From Flavobacterium hercynium (lineage in GTDB: Bacteria > Bacteroidota > Bacteroidia > Flavobacteriales > Flavobacteriaceae), in contig NZ_MUGW01000050.1 in NCBI RefSeq assembly GCF_002217285.1, positions 1 through 64,000 on the forward strand: DNA of 64,000 bases. Direction: 5' to 3'. The notes below the pieces were generated by a model, which did no database searches, was not told where the DNA came from, and saw nothing but the letters and a program-made list of their open reading frames with translations. Below, one piece after another: positions 18,449 to 26,452 of the stretch; the first letter of the stretch is position 1, and each line of letters starts with the position of its first letter. The position numbers and the translations under genes were made by a program.

Positions 18449-18866
18449 TTTTGTTTTTGAATCGCTGTAACTGTTTAATCGTTTATTTGTTTAATCGATA
18501 AAACACTGAACTGTTACTGTTAAATTGTTTACTTTTTTGTAATTATAAACATTATCTAATTAACGATTAAACGATTTACCAAATAAGCGGTTCAGCTAAT
18601 TTAACGATTAAACGATTTATCAAATCAACAGTTAAACAAATAAGCGGTTCGTCAAATAAACGATTAAACGATTTACCAAATCAACAGTTAAACAAATAAA
18701 CGGTTCGTCAGATTAACAATTAAACGATTTATCAAATTGACGGTTTAACAAATAAGCGATTCAACAAATAAACGATTCAACAAAATAAGCGCTTCGTCAA
18801 ATTAACGATTAAACGATTTACCAAATTGACGATTCACCAAATAAACGATTAAACAATAATAAAAAG
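18449..18866 (+). repeat. Inverted word-array of AACGATTAAACGATTTA-type repeats
   Basis: This whole 418-base gap between two Fe-S subunit genes is degenerate repeat. The 17-mer AACGATTAAACGATTTA occurs exactly at 18562, 18603, 18659 and 18804, and with one change at 18716. The spacing around the middle copies is 56-57 bases. Linking words are CAAATAAGCGGTTCGTC and CAACAGTTAAACAAATAA. The left part (18449-18538) carries the reverse-complement words (GTTTAATCGTTTATTTG), so the array can fold back on itself. It ends about 10 bases before the next ATG. It is not a CRISPR: the spacers are not unique and there is no cas gene. Confidence 0.85.
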
Positions 18867-19658
18867 ATGTCAGAAAGTTTAGTAGTACCAACAATGGCAG
18901 AAATGCTAGCCGAAGGAAAACAACCAGAAGTTTTGTTTTGGGTAGGTTGCGCAGGAAGTTTTGATGATAGAGCAAAAAAAATTACAAAAGCATTTGTACG
19001 TATCTTAAATCGTACTAACGTTTCTTTTGCGGTTTTAGGGACAGAAGAAGGTTGTACTGGTGACCCTGCTAAAAGAGCTGGAAACGAATTTTTGTTTCAA
19101 ATGCAGGCCATGATGAATATCGAGGTTTTGAATGCATACGAAGCAAAGAAAATTGTAACTGCTTGTCCACATTGTTTTAATACGTTAAAAAATGAATATC
19201 CTGAATTAGGAGGTCAATATGACGTAATTCACCATACGGAGTTTTTAAAGTCCTTAATGGATGACGGAAGACTTACTGTAGAAGGAGGTCAGTTTAAAGG
19301 AAAGAAAATTACTTTTCACGATCCTTGTTATTTAGGAAGAGCAAATAAAGTTTACGAAGCGCCAAGAGATTTAATTGAGAAATTAGATGTTGAATTAGTC
19401 GAAATGAAGCGCTCGAAAGCAAACGGACTTTGTTGTGGAGCAGGTGGAGCACAAATGTTTAAGGATGCTGAACCGGGAAACAAAGAAGTCAATGTATTAC
19501 GTACAGAAGACGCACTTGAAGTGAAACCGGATATTATTGCAGCTGGTTGTCCGTTTTGTAATACGATGTTAACTGATGGTATCAAACATCAGGAAAAAGA
19601 AGGACAAGTTAAAGTAATGGACATTGCTGAGTTAATCGCTAATGCACAGGATCTTTAG
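18867..19658 (+). CDS. CCG-domain (Fe-S)-binding oxidoreductase subunit (HdrB/GlpC-like)
   Basis: 263 residues with two CCG cysteine-rich domains. First: WVGCAGSFDDRAKK ... TACPHCFNTLKNEYP. Second: FHDPCYLGR ... GLCCGAGGAQMFKD ... AAGCPFCNTML. These bind the non-cubane or [4Fe-4S] clusters used in heterodisulfide, glycolate or lactate oxidoreductases. It is soluble and lacks a signal peptide. The partner is the upstream membrane Fe-S protein. The substrate in Bacteroidota is not established. Read-through of the intervening repeat array is needed for the pair to be one operon. Confidence 0.9.
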   Translation: MSESLVVPTMAEMLAEGKQPEVLFWVGCAGSFDDRAKKITKAFVRILNRTNVSFAVLGTEEGCTGDPAKRAGNEFLFQMQAMMNIEVLNAYEAKKIVTACPHCFNTLKNEYPELGGQYDVIHHTEFLKSLMDDGRLTVEGGQFKGKKITFHDPCYLGRANKVYEAPRDLIEKLDVELVEMKRSKANGLCCGAGGAQMFKDAEPGNKEVNVLRTEDALEVKPDIIAAGCPFCNTMLTDGIKHQEKEGQVKVMDIAELIANAQDL

Positions 19659-19790
19659 TTTTTTTTAAGTTGCTAAGGTTCTGAGGTACTAAGGTACTTA
19701 GCTTTTATAACTTGAAACAGAAAAACGTGAAACTTGAAACCTTCAAAAATCTACAATCTAAAATCTACAATCTAAAATCTAAAATTAAAA
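19659..19790 (+). repeat. Mixed short-word repeats before 19791 gene
   Basis: Three different word families run in series: CTAAGGT/GGTACTAAGGTACTTAG (about 19672-19702), TGAAAC words (ACTTGAAAC, CGTGAAACTTGAAACC; about 19711-19742), and ATCTAAAATCTACAATC words up to the ATG at 19791. The last family recurs upstream of rnz and the TGAAAC family recurs after pyrB. Confidence 0.75.
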
Positions 19791-20273
19791 ATGTATATAC
19801 CTTTCGAAAATTTACCTGGTGAATCCAGAATTTGGATTTATCAATCAAACAGAAAGTTTTCTGAGGAAGAATTTTCTGAAATTGAAACTGACCTTAAAGC
19901 TTTCGTAGAAGAATGGGCAGCACACGGAACAAGTTTAGAAGCATCATTTGAGTTAAAATACAATCGATTTATAATTTTAGCCGTAAATCAGGAAGTTCAG
20001 GCTGCAACTGGATGTTCTATTGACAGTTCGGTTGAATTTATTCAGGGACTTGAAAAAAAGTACAATGTTGATTTGCTTGATAAAATGAACGTTACCTTTA
20101 AGCTTGGAGAGCATATCGCACACAAACCATTAATTGATTTTAAAAAAATGGTTAAAGATAAATCCGTTTCTGAAAACACGATTGTTTTTAATAATCTGGT
20201 TAACAATATAGAAGAATACAACGAGTCTTGGGAAGTTCCTGCTGCTGATAGCTGGCACAGTAGATTTTTCTAA
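19791..20273 (+). CDS. Conserved Bacteroidota protein of unknown function (often mislabelled ABC transporter ATPase)
   Basis: 160 residues beginning MYIPFENLPGESRIWIYQSN and ending DSWHSRFF. I recognise the family as one commonly labelled 'ABC transporter ATPase' in flavobacterial genomes, but no Walker A, signature or Walker B motif is visible and it is far too short. It is soluble and acidic. ALKAFVEEWAAHG-like and NQEVQAATGCSIDSSV segments are the most distinctive. It lies after the Hdr-like pair behind a repeat block and is followed by its own terminator. Function unknown. Confidence 0.8.
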   Translation: MYIPFENLPGESRIWIYQSNRKFSEEEFSEIETDLKAFVEEWAAHGTSLEASFELKYNRFIILAVNQEVQAATGCSIDSSVEFIQGLEKKYNVDLLDKMNVTFKLGEHIAHKPLIDFKKMVKDKSVSENTIVFNNLVNNIEEYNESWEVPAADSWHSRFF

Positions 20274-20301
20274 GAGGTATAGTATCTAAGAAATATATAA
20301 C

Positions 20302-20335
20302 AAGGCATGAAATTTTGATTTCGTGCCTTTTTTTG
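20302..20335 (+). terminator. Rho-independent terminator
   Basis: Arms AAGGCATGAAAT / ATTTCGTGCCTTT (one G-T pair) followed by a T-run, ending the 19791-20273 transcript. Confidence 0.85.
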
Positions 20336-20360
20336 TTTTGAAAACGAGACCTCTAATTTA

Positions 20361-20431
20361 GCCCCGATAGAAGCGGTATCCTTTTTCTGTCCGCTAATGC
20401 GGAAAGAAAAAGATTTAGCGGATAGCGGGAC
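20361..20431 (+). repeat. Dispersed hairpin element, copy A
   Basis: About 71 bases containing GATAGAAGCGGTATCC. It then has a nested hairpin: outer arms CTTTTTCT/AGAAAAAG (20381-20388, 20405-20412) and inner arms CCGC/GCGG (20391-20394, 20399-20402) around TAAT. It ends with TTAGCGGATAGCGGGAC. Two further copies lie at 35761 and, inverted, at 54644. Outside this element the 315-base gap holds a terminator and the bshA promoter. Confidence 0.8.
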
Positions 20432-20552
20432 GAATGGTTCTTTTGAAAATGAATTTTCTGCTTCTGAAAAGCTTTAAGGGATCTAACAATCTAATAATAC
20501 AGCTAAATAAATATTTGCAAAAATCTAACATTCTAAAACTTCAATTAGACGC

Positions 20553-20560
20553 TATTTTTG
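20553..20560 (+). promoter_or_regulatory. bshA -7 promoter box
   Basis: TATTTTTG, an exact TAnnTTTG match 28 bases before the bshA ATG. No clear TTG is seen at the -33 position. Confidence 0.5.
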
Positions 20561-20588
20561 AGTATTTTCGTAGAATTAAATTTAATAC

Positions 20589-21725
20589 ATGAAAATAGCA
20601 ATAGTTTGTTATCCAACTTTTGGTGGTAGTGGTGTGGTTGCTACAGAACTTGGTCTTGAATTAGCCAGACGCGGACACGAAATACACTTTATAACCTATA
20701 GTCAGCCCGTGAGACTGGCACTTTTGAATCCTAATGTTCATTATCACGAAGTAAACGTTCCTGAATATCCTCTTTTTCATTATCAGCCGTATGAATTGGC
20801 ATTGTCAAGTAAATTGGTTGATATGGTAAAACTGTATAAAATCGAAGTACTGCACGTGCATTATGCTATTCCGCATGCGTATGCAGGCTATATGGCGAAG
20901 CAAATGCTGAAGAATGAAGGAATTAATCTTCCAATGATTACGACGCTTCACGGAACAGATATTACGTTGGTGGGAAATCATCCGTTTTATAAACCGGCAG
21001 TAACTTTTAGCATTAATAAATCGGATTACGTAACTTCGGTTTCGCAGAGTTTAAAAGACGATACTTTAAAATTATTTAAAATCAAGAATAAAATTAAAGT
21101 TATTCCGAATTTTATTGAGGTAGATAAAGTCAAAAAAGACCCGCTTGCTCCTTGTCATCGTTATGTTATGGCAAAAGAAAATGAGCGCATCGTTACACAT
21201 ATTAGTAACTTTAGAAAAGTAAAACGAATTCCGGATATCATTAAGATTTTCTATAATATTCAAAAAGAAATGCCTGCCAAATTAATGATGGTGGGGGATG
21301 GTCCAGAAAAAGAAAAGGCCGAAGCGCTTTGTATGGAACTTGGAATTTACGATAAAGTGATCTTTTTTGGAAACAGTAATGAAATTGACAAGATTTTGTG
21401 CCTAACAGATTTGTTTTTGCTTCCGTCTGAAACAGAAAGTTTTGGTTTGGCAGCATTGGAAGCAATGTCAAGTGGAGTTCCTGTAATTTCGAGTAATTCA
21501 GGTGGTTTGCCTGAAGTGAATTTTGATGGTATCTCAGGGTATTTAAGTAATGTAGGTGATGTAGATGAGATGGCTGCAAATGCGATTAAAATCTTAAAAG
21601 ATGATGAAGTTTTGAATCAGTTTAAGGCAAATGCGCTGGAAGTTGCCAAGAAATTTGACATCAAAAACATATTGCCTAAATACGAAGCTTTGTATCAAAA
21701 AGCGATAGATGATTATAAAAATTAG
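20589..21725 (+). CDS. bshA: N-acetyl-alpha-D-glucosaminyl L-malate synthase BshA
   Basis: A GT4 glycosyltransferase of 378 residues that joins UDP-GlcNAc and L-malate, the first step of bacillithiol synthesis. Seen: the N-terminal CYPTFGGSGVVATELG loop, GHEIHFITYSQPVRL, VLHVHYAIPHAYAGY, TTLHGTDITLVG, and the C-terminal nucleotide-sugar motif LPSETESFGLAALEAMSSGVP with the EX7E catalytic pair. The BshA-type N-terminus separates it from generic GT4 enzymes. It implies bacillithiol as the low-molecular-weight thiol here. Confidence 0.95.
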   Translation: MKIAIVCYPTFGGSGVVATELGLELARRGHEIHFITYSQPVRLALLNPNVHYHEVNVPEYPLFHYQPYELALSSKLVDMVKLYKIEVLHVHYAIPHAYAGYMAKQMLKNEGINLPMITTLHGTDITLVGNHPFYKPAVTFSINKSDYVTSVSQSLKDDTLKLFKIKNKIKVIPNFIEVDKVKKDPLAPCHRYVMAKENERIVTHISNFRKVKRIPDIIKIFYNIQKEMPAKLMMVGDGPEKEKAEALCMELGIYDKVIFFGNSNEIDKILCLTDLFLLPSETESFGLAALEAMSSGVPVISSNSGGLPEVNFDGISGYLSNVGDVDEMAANAIKILKDDEVLNQFKANALEVAKKFDIKNILPKYEALYQKAIDDYKN

Positions 21726-21751
21726 CAGTTTTAACCTTTAAAAAATATAGA

Positions 21752-22177
21752 ATGAAAAAAGTAATTTCGGTTTTAGCAGTTTTTGCTTTAGTTTCTTGCG
21801 GAGCAAAAAAAACTACAGAATCTTCAACAGCATTGTACGAAGTTTTAACTACACAGTCGAGCGGTGGGGGAAATATCAGGTTTTTTGAAATTTTGACGGA
21901 ACCAAATGAAATCAAGATGCTTCAGAATGATCCGCTTTTAGCTGATAAAGTTAAAGAAGGTGATAGCAGTAAATCTAATTTTGTTATTTTGAACATGGGA
22001 GAGAAAAACACGAGTGGATATGCTATTGAAGTTGAAAAAGTAGAAGAAACAGATAAAAACATCATTATCACGGTAAAAGAAATTAGTCCGGCTAAAGATG
22101 CAATGGTGATGCAGATGATTAGCTATCCCTACACAGTTGTAAAAGTGAATTCTAAGAAAGAAATCGTAGTTAAGTAA
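21752..22177 (+). CDS. Small lipoprotein of unknown function
   Basis: 141 residues with a lipoprotein signal MKKVISVLAVFALVSCGAKK (lipobox LVSC, Cys 16). The mature part is Lys/Glu-rich with VLTTQSSGGGNIRFFEIL and EISPAKDAMVMQMISYPYTVVKV, suggesting a small beta domain facing the periplasm. No enzyme motif is seen. It starts 26 bases after bshA, so it is likely co-transcribed, and ends at a strong bidirectional terminator. Confidence 0.85.
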   Translation: MKKVISVLAVFALVSCGAKKTTESSTALYEVLTTQSSGGGNIRFFEILTEPNEIKMLQNDPLLADKVKEGDSSKSNFVILNMGEKNTSGYAIEVEKVEETDKNIIITVKEISPAKDAMVMQMISYPYTVVKVNSKKEIVVK

Positions 22178-22203
22178 TAGTCTTAATTTAAGTGTGAATA
22201 AAA

Positions 22204-22234
22204 AAAACCTGTCGCAATAACGACAGGTTTCTTT
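22204..22234. terminator. Bidirectional terminator between convergent genes
   Basis: A perfect 10-bp stem AAACCTGTCG / CGACAGGTTT with A-run before and T-run after. It serves the lipoprotein gene (+) and the beta-barrel gene (-). Confidence 0.9.
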
Positions 22235-22258
22235 TTACAATTATTTTTTATTTTTTGT

Positions 22259-22756
22259 TTAGAATTTAAACTTAACTCCTAAACCAACATCGAATCCAAA
22301 GTTATCATTATCGTAATATCCTGAACCAATTTCAGGTCTAACATCTAATGATAATAAAATTGGCACGTTGTCAAATCCGTATTCAATACCTACATCTCCG
22401 GCTGCGAAAACATAAGTTCCGCTATCTCTATAGTTTGAGTTGTTAAAACGATAATCATAGTCCCAGGCAGCTAAACCACCACCGACACCAGCATACCAGT
22501 TAAAGCCACCATCAATATTCCAAACCCATTGATAAAGTGCAACTCCTTTGATAGCATCAACATCGCGGCTGTTTCTCCATCCTAAATCAAACTCAAGTCT
22601 GTTATTTTTAAATAAACCTCTTTGGTATGATATTTCTCCACCAAATCCGTTATTATCTCCTAAACGCAAACCAAGTGCATTTTTAGCAATTTCTTGTGAT
22701 TGAGCTGTAAATGCTAATCCTAGTAGCATTATGGCTGATAAAATAATTTTCTTCAT
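22259..22756 (-). CDS. Small outer-membrane beta-barrel protein
   Basis: 165 residues: signal peptide MKKIILSAIMLLGLAFTAQSQ, then alternating strands rich in Gly/Tyr/Asp and a terminal aromatic residue (GLGVKFKF), the pattern of an eight-stranded porin-like barrel. Segments such as LGLRLGDNNGFGGEISYQRG and WYAGVGGGLAAWDYDYRF are barrel strands. The physiological role is unknown. It is likely monocistronic, with a -7 box TACTTTTG at 22786-22779. Confidence 0.85.
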   Translation of the reverse strand: MKKIILSAIMLLGLAFTAQSQEIAKNALGLRLGDNNGFGGEISYQRGLFKNNRLEFDLGWRNSRDVDAIKGVALYQWVWNIDGGFNWYAGVGGGLAAWDYDYRFNNSNYRDSGTYVFAAGDVGIEYGFDNVPILLSLDVRPEIGSGYYDNDNFGFDVGLGVKFKF

Positions 22757-22778
22757 ATAAATGGTTATTAATTTTTTT

Positions 22779-22786
22779 CAAAAGTA
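22779..22786 (-). promoter_or_regulatory. -7 promoter box of the beta-barrel gene
   Basis: TACTTTTG on the minus strand, an exact TAnnTTTG match, 23 bases before the ATG at 22756. Confidence 0.5.
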
Positions 22787-22917
22787 CAATTGATGTTATT
22801 CCTTAACGTACAGGATTTTAAAAAATTGTTGCATAATTCACATTTCAGATGAAACAGAATTGATGCGATTTTGAAATATAACCTTTGTATGAAAGCGCTA
22901 AGTGTGGTTTTTAGCGC

Positions 22918-23742
22918 TTATTTTTGTTTGATGATGGAGTTGATTAAATGATTGCTTAAAATGTCTTCCATTTCAAAAAGATTTTCTTCTTCTGTAAAAT
23001 TTGATTCTGAGTATGAATATAATTTCCAGCGTTTTTTATGGTATTCTAAAGCAGTCAGGTTTTCGATCCAGTCACCTGAATTTAAATATAAGGTTGATCC
23101 GTATTTGTTTTCTTTTTCAATTATTTTAGGTTCGTGAATATGACCGCAAATAACGTAATCGTATTTTTTTTCGATAGCAAGATCAGTAGCAGTGGTTTCA
23201 AAATCAGATATAAATTTGACTGCTTTCTTTACACTAGCTTTTATTTTTTTAGAAAACGAATAAGGTTCGCGACCCAATTTAGATAAAACCCAATTGATAA
23301 AACGATTCAAAAGAATAAGATAATCGTAACCTAAACCACCTAATTTCGCAATCCATTTGGAGTGTTGAACAGAAGCGTCAAATACATCTCCGTGAAAAAT
23401 CCAGGCTTTTTTACCGTCAAGTTCTAAAATTAGTTTGTCGACCAAAGCAAAATTCCCCATATTCATATCACTGAATTTTCTCAGAATTTCATCGTGGTTA
23501 CCTGTTATGTAATACACTTTTGTCCCTTTAGAAGCCATTCCGATTATTTTTTGAATAACCCTTAAATGATTTTTAGGAAAGTAGGATTTTCTAAATTGCC
23601 AAGCGTCTATAATGTCACCATTTAAGACTAGTGTTTTGGGCTTTATACTTGATAAATAGTTGTTTAGTTCTTTGGCGTGACTACCATAAGTTCCCAAATG
23701 AACATCTGAGATAATAACCAGTTCAACATTTCTTTTTTTCAA
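22918..23742 (-). CDS. UDP-2,3-diacylglucosamine diphosphatase-like metallophosphoesterase
   Basis: A calcineurin-type phosphoesterase of 274 residues. Metal motifs in order: SDVHLGTYGSH, LNGDIIDAWQF, ITGNHDEILRK, FHGDVFDA and ICGHIHEPKII. The group is annotated as LpxH-like, removing UMP from UDP-2,3-diacylglucosamine in lipid A synthesis, and acts at the inner membrane. It is longer than E. coli LpxH (240) with an insert in the middle (ILLNRFINWVLSKLGR). A different phosphoesterase substrate cannot be excluded. Confidence 0.82.
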   Translation of the reverse strand: MKKRNVELVIISDVHLGTYGSHAKELNNYLSSIKPKTLVLNGDIIDAWQFRKSYFPKNHLRVIQKIIGMASKGTKVYYITGNHDEILRKFSDMNMGNFALVDKLILELDGKKAWIFHGDVFDASVQHSKWIAKLGGLGYDYLILLNRFINWVLSKLGREPYSFSKKIKASVKKAVKFISDFETTATDLAIEKKYDYVICGHIHEPKIIEKENKYGSTLYLNSGDWIENLTALEYHKKRWKLYSYSESNFTEEENLFEMEDILSNHLINSIIKQK

Positions 23743-23906
23743 TTTTTCCTGATTTGAAGTTTTACAAATAAAAGAAACTTAATGAGGACATGTTTTATTA
23801 AAAGGTTATTAAATCGCACACAATTTTAATAAATTGTGATTTTTAATCTGATTAATCTTTATTTAATATTAACAATTTTAAATTTTTTAATTTAATTCAT
23901 AAAACT

Positions 23907-23914
23907 TACATTTG
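23907..23914 (+). promoter_or_regulatory. aroC -7 promoter box
   Basis: TACATTTG, an exact TAnnTTTG match, 16 bases before the aroC ATG, so the leader is short. Confidence 0.55.
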
Positions 23915-23930
23915 CTCAAAACAAAATAAA

Positions 23931-24989
23931 ATGGCAGGAAATAGCTTCGGCACCTTATATAAAGTTACAACATTTGGAGAATCTCACGGCGAAGCGTTAG
24001 GAGGAATAATAGATGGATGTCCATCAGGAATAGAGCTTGACTTAGAAGCGATTGAAGTTGAGATGTCCCGCAGAAAGCCCGGACAGTCAGCAATTGTAAC
24101 TCAAAGAAAAGAACCGGACAGTGTTCAGTTTTTATCCGGTATATTTGAAGGTAAAACTACAGGAACTCCAATTGGTTTTATTATACCCAATACAAATCAG
24201 AAATCGGATGATTATTCGCATATAAAAGACAATTACAGACCAAGTCACGCGGATTATGTTTACGATCAAAAATATGGTTTTCGTGATTACCGTGGAGGAG
24301 GAAGAAGTTCTGCACGTGAAACAGCAAGCAGAGTAGTAGCAGGAGCTATTGCAAAGCAAATGTTGCCCGAAATAAAAATTAATGCTTATGTTTCGTCTGT
24401 GGGACATATTCATTTAGATACACCTTATCAGGATTTAGATTTTTCGAAAATAGAAAGTAACCCTGTTCGTTGTCCGGATGAAAAATCGGCAGCAATTATG
24501 GAAGAATATATTCGTGAGATCCGCAAACAAGGCGATACCGTTGGCGGTGTTGTTTCCTGCGTGATTCAAAACGTTCCGGTAGGATTAGGTGAGCCTGTGT
24601 TTGATAAATTACACGCTGAATTAGGAAAAGCTATGCTCTCTATTAATGCTGTAAAAGGTTTTGAATACGGAAGCGGTTTTTCAGGTTCAGAAATGAAAGG
24701 AAGTGAACACAACGATTTATACAATAGTGACGGAACTACAAAGACAAATCTTTCCGGAGGAATTCAGGGAGGAATAAGTAACGGAATGGATATTTATTTT
24801 AGAGTTGCTTTTAAACCCGTTGCAACGATTATGCAGACACAAGATTCATTAGATAATAAAGGTAACATTACCCCAATGACAGGAAAAGGACGTCATGATC
24901 CTTGTGTTGTACCTCGCGCAGTGCCAATTGTTGAAGCAATGGCAGCGATTGTTTTGGCAGATTTTTATCTGATCAACAAAACATATTAA
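23931..24989 (+). CDS. aroC: Chorismate synthase
   Basis: Converts 5-enolpyruvylshikimate-3-phosphate to chorismate with reduced FMN, the last shared step of aromatic amino acid synthesis. It has 352 residues. Seen: FGESHGEALGGIIDGCPSG at the N-terminus, RRKPGQS, the DYRGGGRSSARETASRV signature, and the C-terminal GRHDPCVVPRAVPIVEAM. All key His/Arg segments are present and the length is normal. The next gene, a symporter, is 55 bases away on the same strand. Confidence 0.98.
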   Translation: MAGNSFGTLYKVTTFGESHGEALGGIIDGCPSGIELDLEAIEVEMSRRKPGQSAIVTQRKEPDSVQFLSGIFEGKTTGTPIGFIIPNTNQKSDDYSHIKDNYRPSHADYVYDQKYGFRDYRGGGRSSARETASRVVAGAIAKQMLPEIKINAYVSSVGHIHLDTPYQDLDFSKIESNPVRCPDEKSAAIMEEYIREIRKQGDTVGGVVSCVIQNVPVGLGEPVFDKLHAELGKAMLSINAVKGFEYGSGFSGSEMKGSEHNDLYNSDGTTKTNLSGGIQGGISNGMDIYFRVAFKPVATIMQTQDSLDNKGNITPMTGKGRHDPCVVPRAVPIVEAMAAIVLADFYLINKTY

Positions 24990-25044
24990 TAAAAGGTAAG
25001 ACAGTGAGGGTCTTATATTTTAATTATAAATAAAAAATAAATTA

Positions 25045-26334
25045 ATGCAAGTAACAGAAACCAAAAAAAAATCATTTCTTTCAGGATTAACGGGACAAAT
25101 TTTAATTGCTATGGTGCTGGGAGCGACTTTAGGAATTATATTGCATAATTCTCTTTCGCCTGAATCAGCAGTATCTTTTAGTAATAAAATTAAAATGCTT
25201 GCTACCGTCTTTATTAGGCTGGTGCAAATGATTATTTCTCCGTTAGTTTTTACAACTCTAGTGGTTGGAATTGCTAAATTAGGAGATATAAAAACCGTTG
25301 GTAGAATCGGAGGAAAGGCACTTGGATGGTTTTTTACTGCTTCCTTTATATCATTACTAATTGGTTTGTTTTATGTAAACCTTTTAGAGCCTGGTGTAGG
25401 ATTGAAATTGGATGATGTTGATATGGCATCAGCATCTGAAGTAACTGGAAAAACTGCTTCTTTGACTTTTGAAAATTTTGTTGAGCATATCGTTCCTAAA
25501 AGTATTTTTGAGGCAATGGCAACGAATGAAATTTTACAAATCGTAATATTTTCTATCTTTTTCGGATTAGCTGCTGCATCTCTTGGAAGCTCTGTAAAGC
25601 CAGTGATAAATGCTTTAGATAAAATGTCGCATATCGTTTTGAAAATGGTAAATTATGTGATGAACTTCGCTCCAATTGGAGTTTTTGGAGCTATTGCAGG
25701 AGTGTTTGCTATACGAGATGCTCAGGAATTGGTCATTACTTACTTCAAGTTTTTCGGATCATTTTTAGTTGGAATAAGTACTTTGTGGGTAGTTTTAATT
25801 GTGGTAGGTTATATTTTCCTGAAAGGAAGAATGACTGAATTATTAAAACGTATCGTTGGACCATTAGCGATTGCTTTTGGAACAACAAGCAGCGAAGCTG
25901 TTTTTCCTAAACTAACAGAAGAATTAGAAAATTTTGGTGTAAAAGACAAAATCGTTTCATTTATGTTGCCACTTGGTTATTCATTTAATCTGGACGGAAG
26001 TATGATGTACATGACTTTTGCGAGTATTTTTATAGCACAGTTCTACGGTGTACATTTGGATTTGGGAACACAAATGGCAATGTTGTTGGTTTTAATGCTT
26101 ACAAGTAAGGGAATAGCGGGTGTACCAAGAGCAAGTTTGGTAGTCGTAGCTGCAACCTGTGGTATGTTTGATATTCCAATCGAAGGAATTGCTTTGATTT
26201 TACCAATTGATCACTTTTGTGATATGTTTAGAAGTGCTACGAATGTATTAGGAAATGCTTTAGCAACCTCAGTAGTAGGACAATGGGAAAACGGGAAAGA
26301 TCTTGAAACTCCATCTGAAGTTAATTTGGAGTAA
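25045..26334 (+). CDS. Dicarboxylate/amino acid:cation symporter (DAACS)
   Basis: 429 residues, inner membrane. It has hydrophobic spans consistent with the glutamate-transporter fold, the serine-rich FGTTSSEAVFPKL re-entrant loop (HP1), YSFNLDGSMMYM (TM7, NMDGT-like with L-for-M) and KGIAGVPRASLVVVA (HP2). It takes up C4-dicarboxylates or acidic amino acids with H+ or Na+; the substrate is not resolvable from these motifs. It ends with two consecutive hairpins. Confidence 0.93.
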   Translation: MQVTETKKKSFLSGLTGQILIAMVLGATLGIILHNSLSPESAVSFSNKIKMLATVFIRLVQMIISPLVFTTLVVGIAKLGDIKTVGRIGGKALGWFFTASFISLLIGLFYVNLLEPGVGLKLDDVDMASASEVTGKTASLTFENFVEHIVPKSIFEAMATNEILQIVIFSIFFGLAAASLGSSVKPVINALDKMSHIVLKMVNYVMNFAPIGVFGAIAGVFAIRDAQELVITYFKFFGSFLVGISTLWVVLIVVGYIFLKGRMTELLKRIVGPLAIAFGTTSSEAVFPKLTEELENFGVKDKIVSFMLPLGYSFNLDGSMMYMTFASIFIAQFYGVHLDLGTQMAMLLVLMLTSKGIAGVPRASLVVVAATCGMFDIPIEGIALILPIDHFCDMFRSATNVLGNALATSVVGQWENGKDLETPSEVNLE

Positions 26335-26349
26335 ATTTTTAAAATAAAT

Positions 26350-26416
26350 AAACTTATAATTTTTATAAGTTTTCATCTAAAAAACTAAAAAGCTGTATTT
26401 AATACAGCTTTTTTTA
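26350..26416 (+). terminator. Tandem hairpin terminators after symporter
   Basis: A first hairpin AACTTATAA/TTATAAGTT at 26350-26372. A second, stronger one follows, AAAAGCTGTATT/AATACAGCTTTT, ending near 26412 and trailed by T-rich sequence. Confidence 0.8.
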
Positions 26417-26426
26417 TTTTTAAGCG

Positions 26427-26434
26427 TATATTTG
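26427..26434 (+). promoter_or_regulatory. -7 promoter box of the hybrid kinase gene
   Basis: TATATTTG, an exact TAnnTTTG match, only 18 bases from the annotated ATG. The short distance favours the second ATG at 26462. Confidence 0.5.
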
Positions 26435-26452
26435 ATGAAATAAAGCCGATTT

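Noticed and set aside
18449..18866. CRISPR array
   Set aside because: Repeats are degenerate with variable spacing, linking sequence is itself repeated, part of the array is inverted, and there are no cas genes.
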